This document shows positions 62,991 through 64,000 of a stretch of DNA of 64,000 nucleotides, in pieces. The notes beneath the pieces are model-generated. The model did not search any database and was not told the DNA's origin. It saw only the letters and a program-made list of their open reading frames with translations. Source of the stretch: Thiomicrospira sp. ALE5 (GTDB lineage Bacteria; Pseudomonadota; Gammaproteobacteria; Thiomicrospirales; Thiomicrospiraceae). The position numbers and the translations under genes were made by a program. Location of the stretch: assembly GCF_900112445.1 (NCBI RefSeq), contig NZ_FOYY01000003.1, positions 569,960 through 633,959 of the forward strand. Reading direction: 5' to 3'. Each line of letters starts with the position of its first letter. The first letter of the stretch is position 1.

Positions 62991-64000
62991 CAGCCCCTAT
63001 AACGGTTGCCCGTAACAGTACCACCAACTCGGTCTTTGATTGACTGGCTTGCTGCAAACCAAATAAGCGCGCTAGCGGACTTGGTTGCCGCGACAAGCCA
63101 TATAAACCAGATTGCTGCTCATCTTGACGTTGCTGAATTAAGCCACCAATCATAACGGTTTCCTGATCATCTAAGCGTAACAAGGTTTCCATTTCGCGCT
63201 CTTGAATCAAAGGCACAAAGTTTTTCACCCCCACGGCCGCTAAATCAGGGTTTGGATCTTGAACCTGGCCAATAATACGGGTTACACTTGGTCGTACATT
63301 TAGCAATACCTGCTGCTGCTCGGTCACCATCGGCTGAACATTTAAAATCAAGCCCACGGGTACCGAGTTTAAGTTTGATCCATAGGTCACTTCGGTCACA
63401 TTCTGATTAGTCGTGCGCACAACACCAATGGTAAAATAAACAAAATTATCTACAACCTTAAGCATCGCCGGCTGATTGTTTAGCGCCATTACACGCGGAC
63501 TAGATAGCACACTGACCTGACCAAAGTTTTCCAACCAACGCAATCCCAGCATTACATCTAAGCCCACCGCCCCTAAACTGGCACTAAATATACGATCATG
63601 ACTGACTTGGCTTACACCGCTGCGATTTAACAAGCCATCCAAACTCCAATCAATACCCGTTTGATAGTCTTGCGATAAGGCCACTTCAGCAATCACCGCC
63701 TCAATTAGTACTTGTCGACTGGTTCTTGCTTGTAGCTGCACCAACCAATCTGCGACCTGTCGTTGTTGCTGATAACTGGCCAGTACCATGACCAGCCCTG
63801 ATTCAGGTTGCGCGATTACCCGTTGAGACGGTGAGAATTCACTAGCAAAAGGATCATTAATTAATAATTGTGCAAGAAGACTGGCCAAGCTGCCCCAAAT
63901 ATCAGTATTGCTAGTTAGCTCCATACTGGATTGACTAGAATTTTGCGTTGCAGCCAGAAGACTCACTTGGCCAATATTAAGGTTCGTGACCAGTTTATCG
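62974..64000 (-). CDS. Secretin, MshL/GspD/PilQ family, 5' end beyond window
   Basis: The frame is open to the right edge, so the visible 342 residues are the C-terminal part. They include an N1/N3-type domain (LVMVLASYQQQRQVADWLVQLQ) and the secretin beta-barrel domain: VLIEAVIAEVALSQDYQTGI, VLSSPRVMALNNQPAMLKV, LILNVQPMVTEQQQVLL and VMIGGLIQQRQDEQQSG. NIGQVSLLAATQ just inside the edge resembles MshL. It forms the outer-membrane pore of the pilus. The stop overlaps the ATPase start by 17 bases. Confidence 0.9.
   Translation of the reverse strand, partial: DKLVTNLNIGQVSLLAATQNSSQSSMELTSNTDIWGSLASLLAQLLINDPFASEFSPSQRVIAQPESGLVMVLASYQQQRQVADWLVQLQARTSRQVLIEAVIAEVALSQDYQTGIDWSLDGLLNRSGVSQVSHDRIFSASLGAVGLDVMLGLRWLENFGQVSVLSSPRVMALNNQPAMLKVVDNFVYFTIGVVRTTNQNVTEVTYGSNLNSVPVGLILNVQPMVTEQQQVLLNVRPSVTRIIGQVQDPNPDLAAVGVKNFVPLIQEREMETLLRLDDQETVMIGGLIQQRQDEQQSGLYGLSRQPSPLARLFGLQQASQSKTELVVLLRATVIGADDASR

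Noticed and set aside
1-64000. tRNA, rRNA, CRISPR array, intact insertion sequence or prophage
   Set aside because: None was recognised by eye on either strand. Absence was not tested by a covariance-model search.

Overview
The window looks like a chromosomal stretch from a gammaproteobacterium. The fatty-acid cluster (yceD-rpmF-plsX-fabH-fabD-fabG-acpP-fabF-pabC-mltG-tmk-holB ... tatD), the ygfB-pepP-ubiH-ubiI block divergent from zapA, and a 6S RNA directly upstream of 5-formyl-THF cyclo-ligase all follow the order known from Escherichia coli and relatives. A sulfide:quinone-oxidoreductase-like flavoprotein, a CbbR-type LysR regulator and the general protein character suggest a sulfur-oxidising lineage near Thiomicrospira/Hydrogenovibrio. 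That placement is inference, because no rRNA is present. Coding density is very high and many genes overlap by 4 bases.

Layout. 1-4.6 kb (minus): partial tRNA hydroxylase trhP, a hypoxanthine-DNA glycosylase, a secreted hypothetical protein, rimO, an unknown protein and a VOC protein. 4.7-7.8 kb (plus): lysine/diaminopimelate genes dapD and dapE with an ArsC-like protein between, a small membrane protein and a cyclic-nucleotide-domain protein. 7.9-17.4 kb: an NSS transporter, murB (plus), then a tight minus-strand run sucC-sucD-nadE-L,D-transpeptidase-two peptide-ABC permeases-nagZ. 17.5-23.5 kb: small housekeeping and envelope genes, an SQR-like flavoprotein, a Spy-like protein, an ABC exporter and tatD. 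23.55-26.7 kb: an island of toxin-antitoxin modules with an integron-integrase remnant, sitting between tatD and holB and flanked by diverged copies of the holB 3' end. 26.7-38.0 kb: holB-tmk-mltG-pabC-pabB-fabF-acpP-fabG-fabD-fabH-plsX-rpmF-yceD. 38.1-45.5 kb: maf, HAD phosphatase, rluC, rne, a DTW-domain tRNA modifier, a GNAT protein and a LysR regulator. 45.7-57.1 kb: two ubiquinone hydroxylases, pepP, ygfB, zapA-tamA-tamB, 5-FCL and 6S RNA. 57.3-64 kb: a pseudopilin and an MSHA/type II-like pilus assembly operon that runs off the right edge.

The strongest unexplained signal is at the DNA level. The palindrome CAGGCCTG occurs about 36 times, where about one would be expected by chance, nearly always flanked by G or C. 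Of these, 34 lie inside genes. They are read in only two of the three possible frames, so that QAW/QAC or PGL/AGL appear in unrelated proteins. This resembles the highly iterated palindromes (HIP1) of cyanobacteria but with a different sequence. The second signal is the toxin-antitoxin island, which appears to have entered at the 3' end of holB. No tRNA, rRNA, CRISPR array, intact insertion sequence or prophage was seen.
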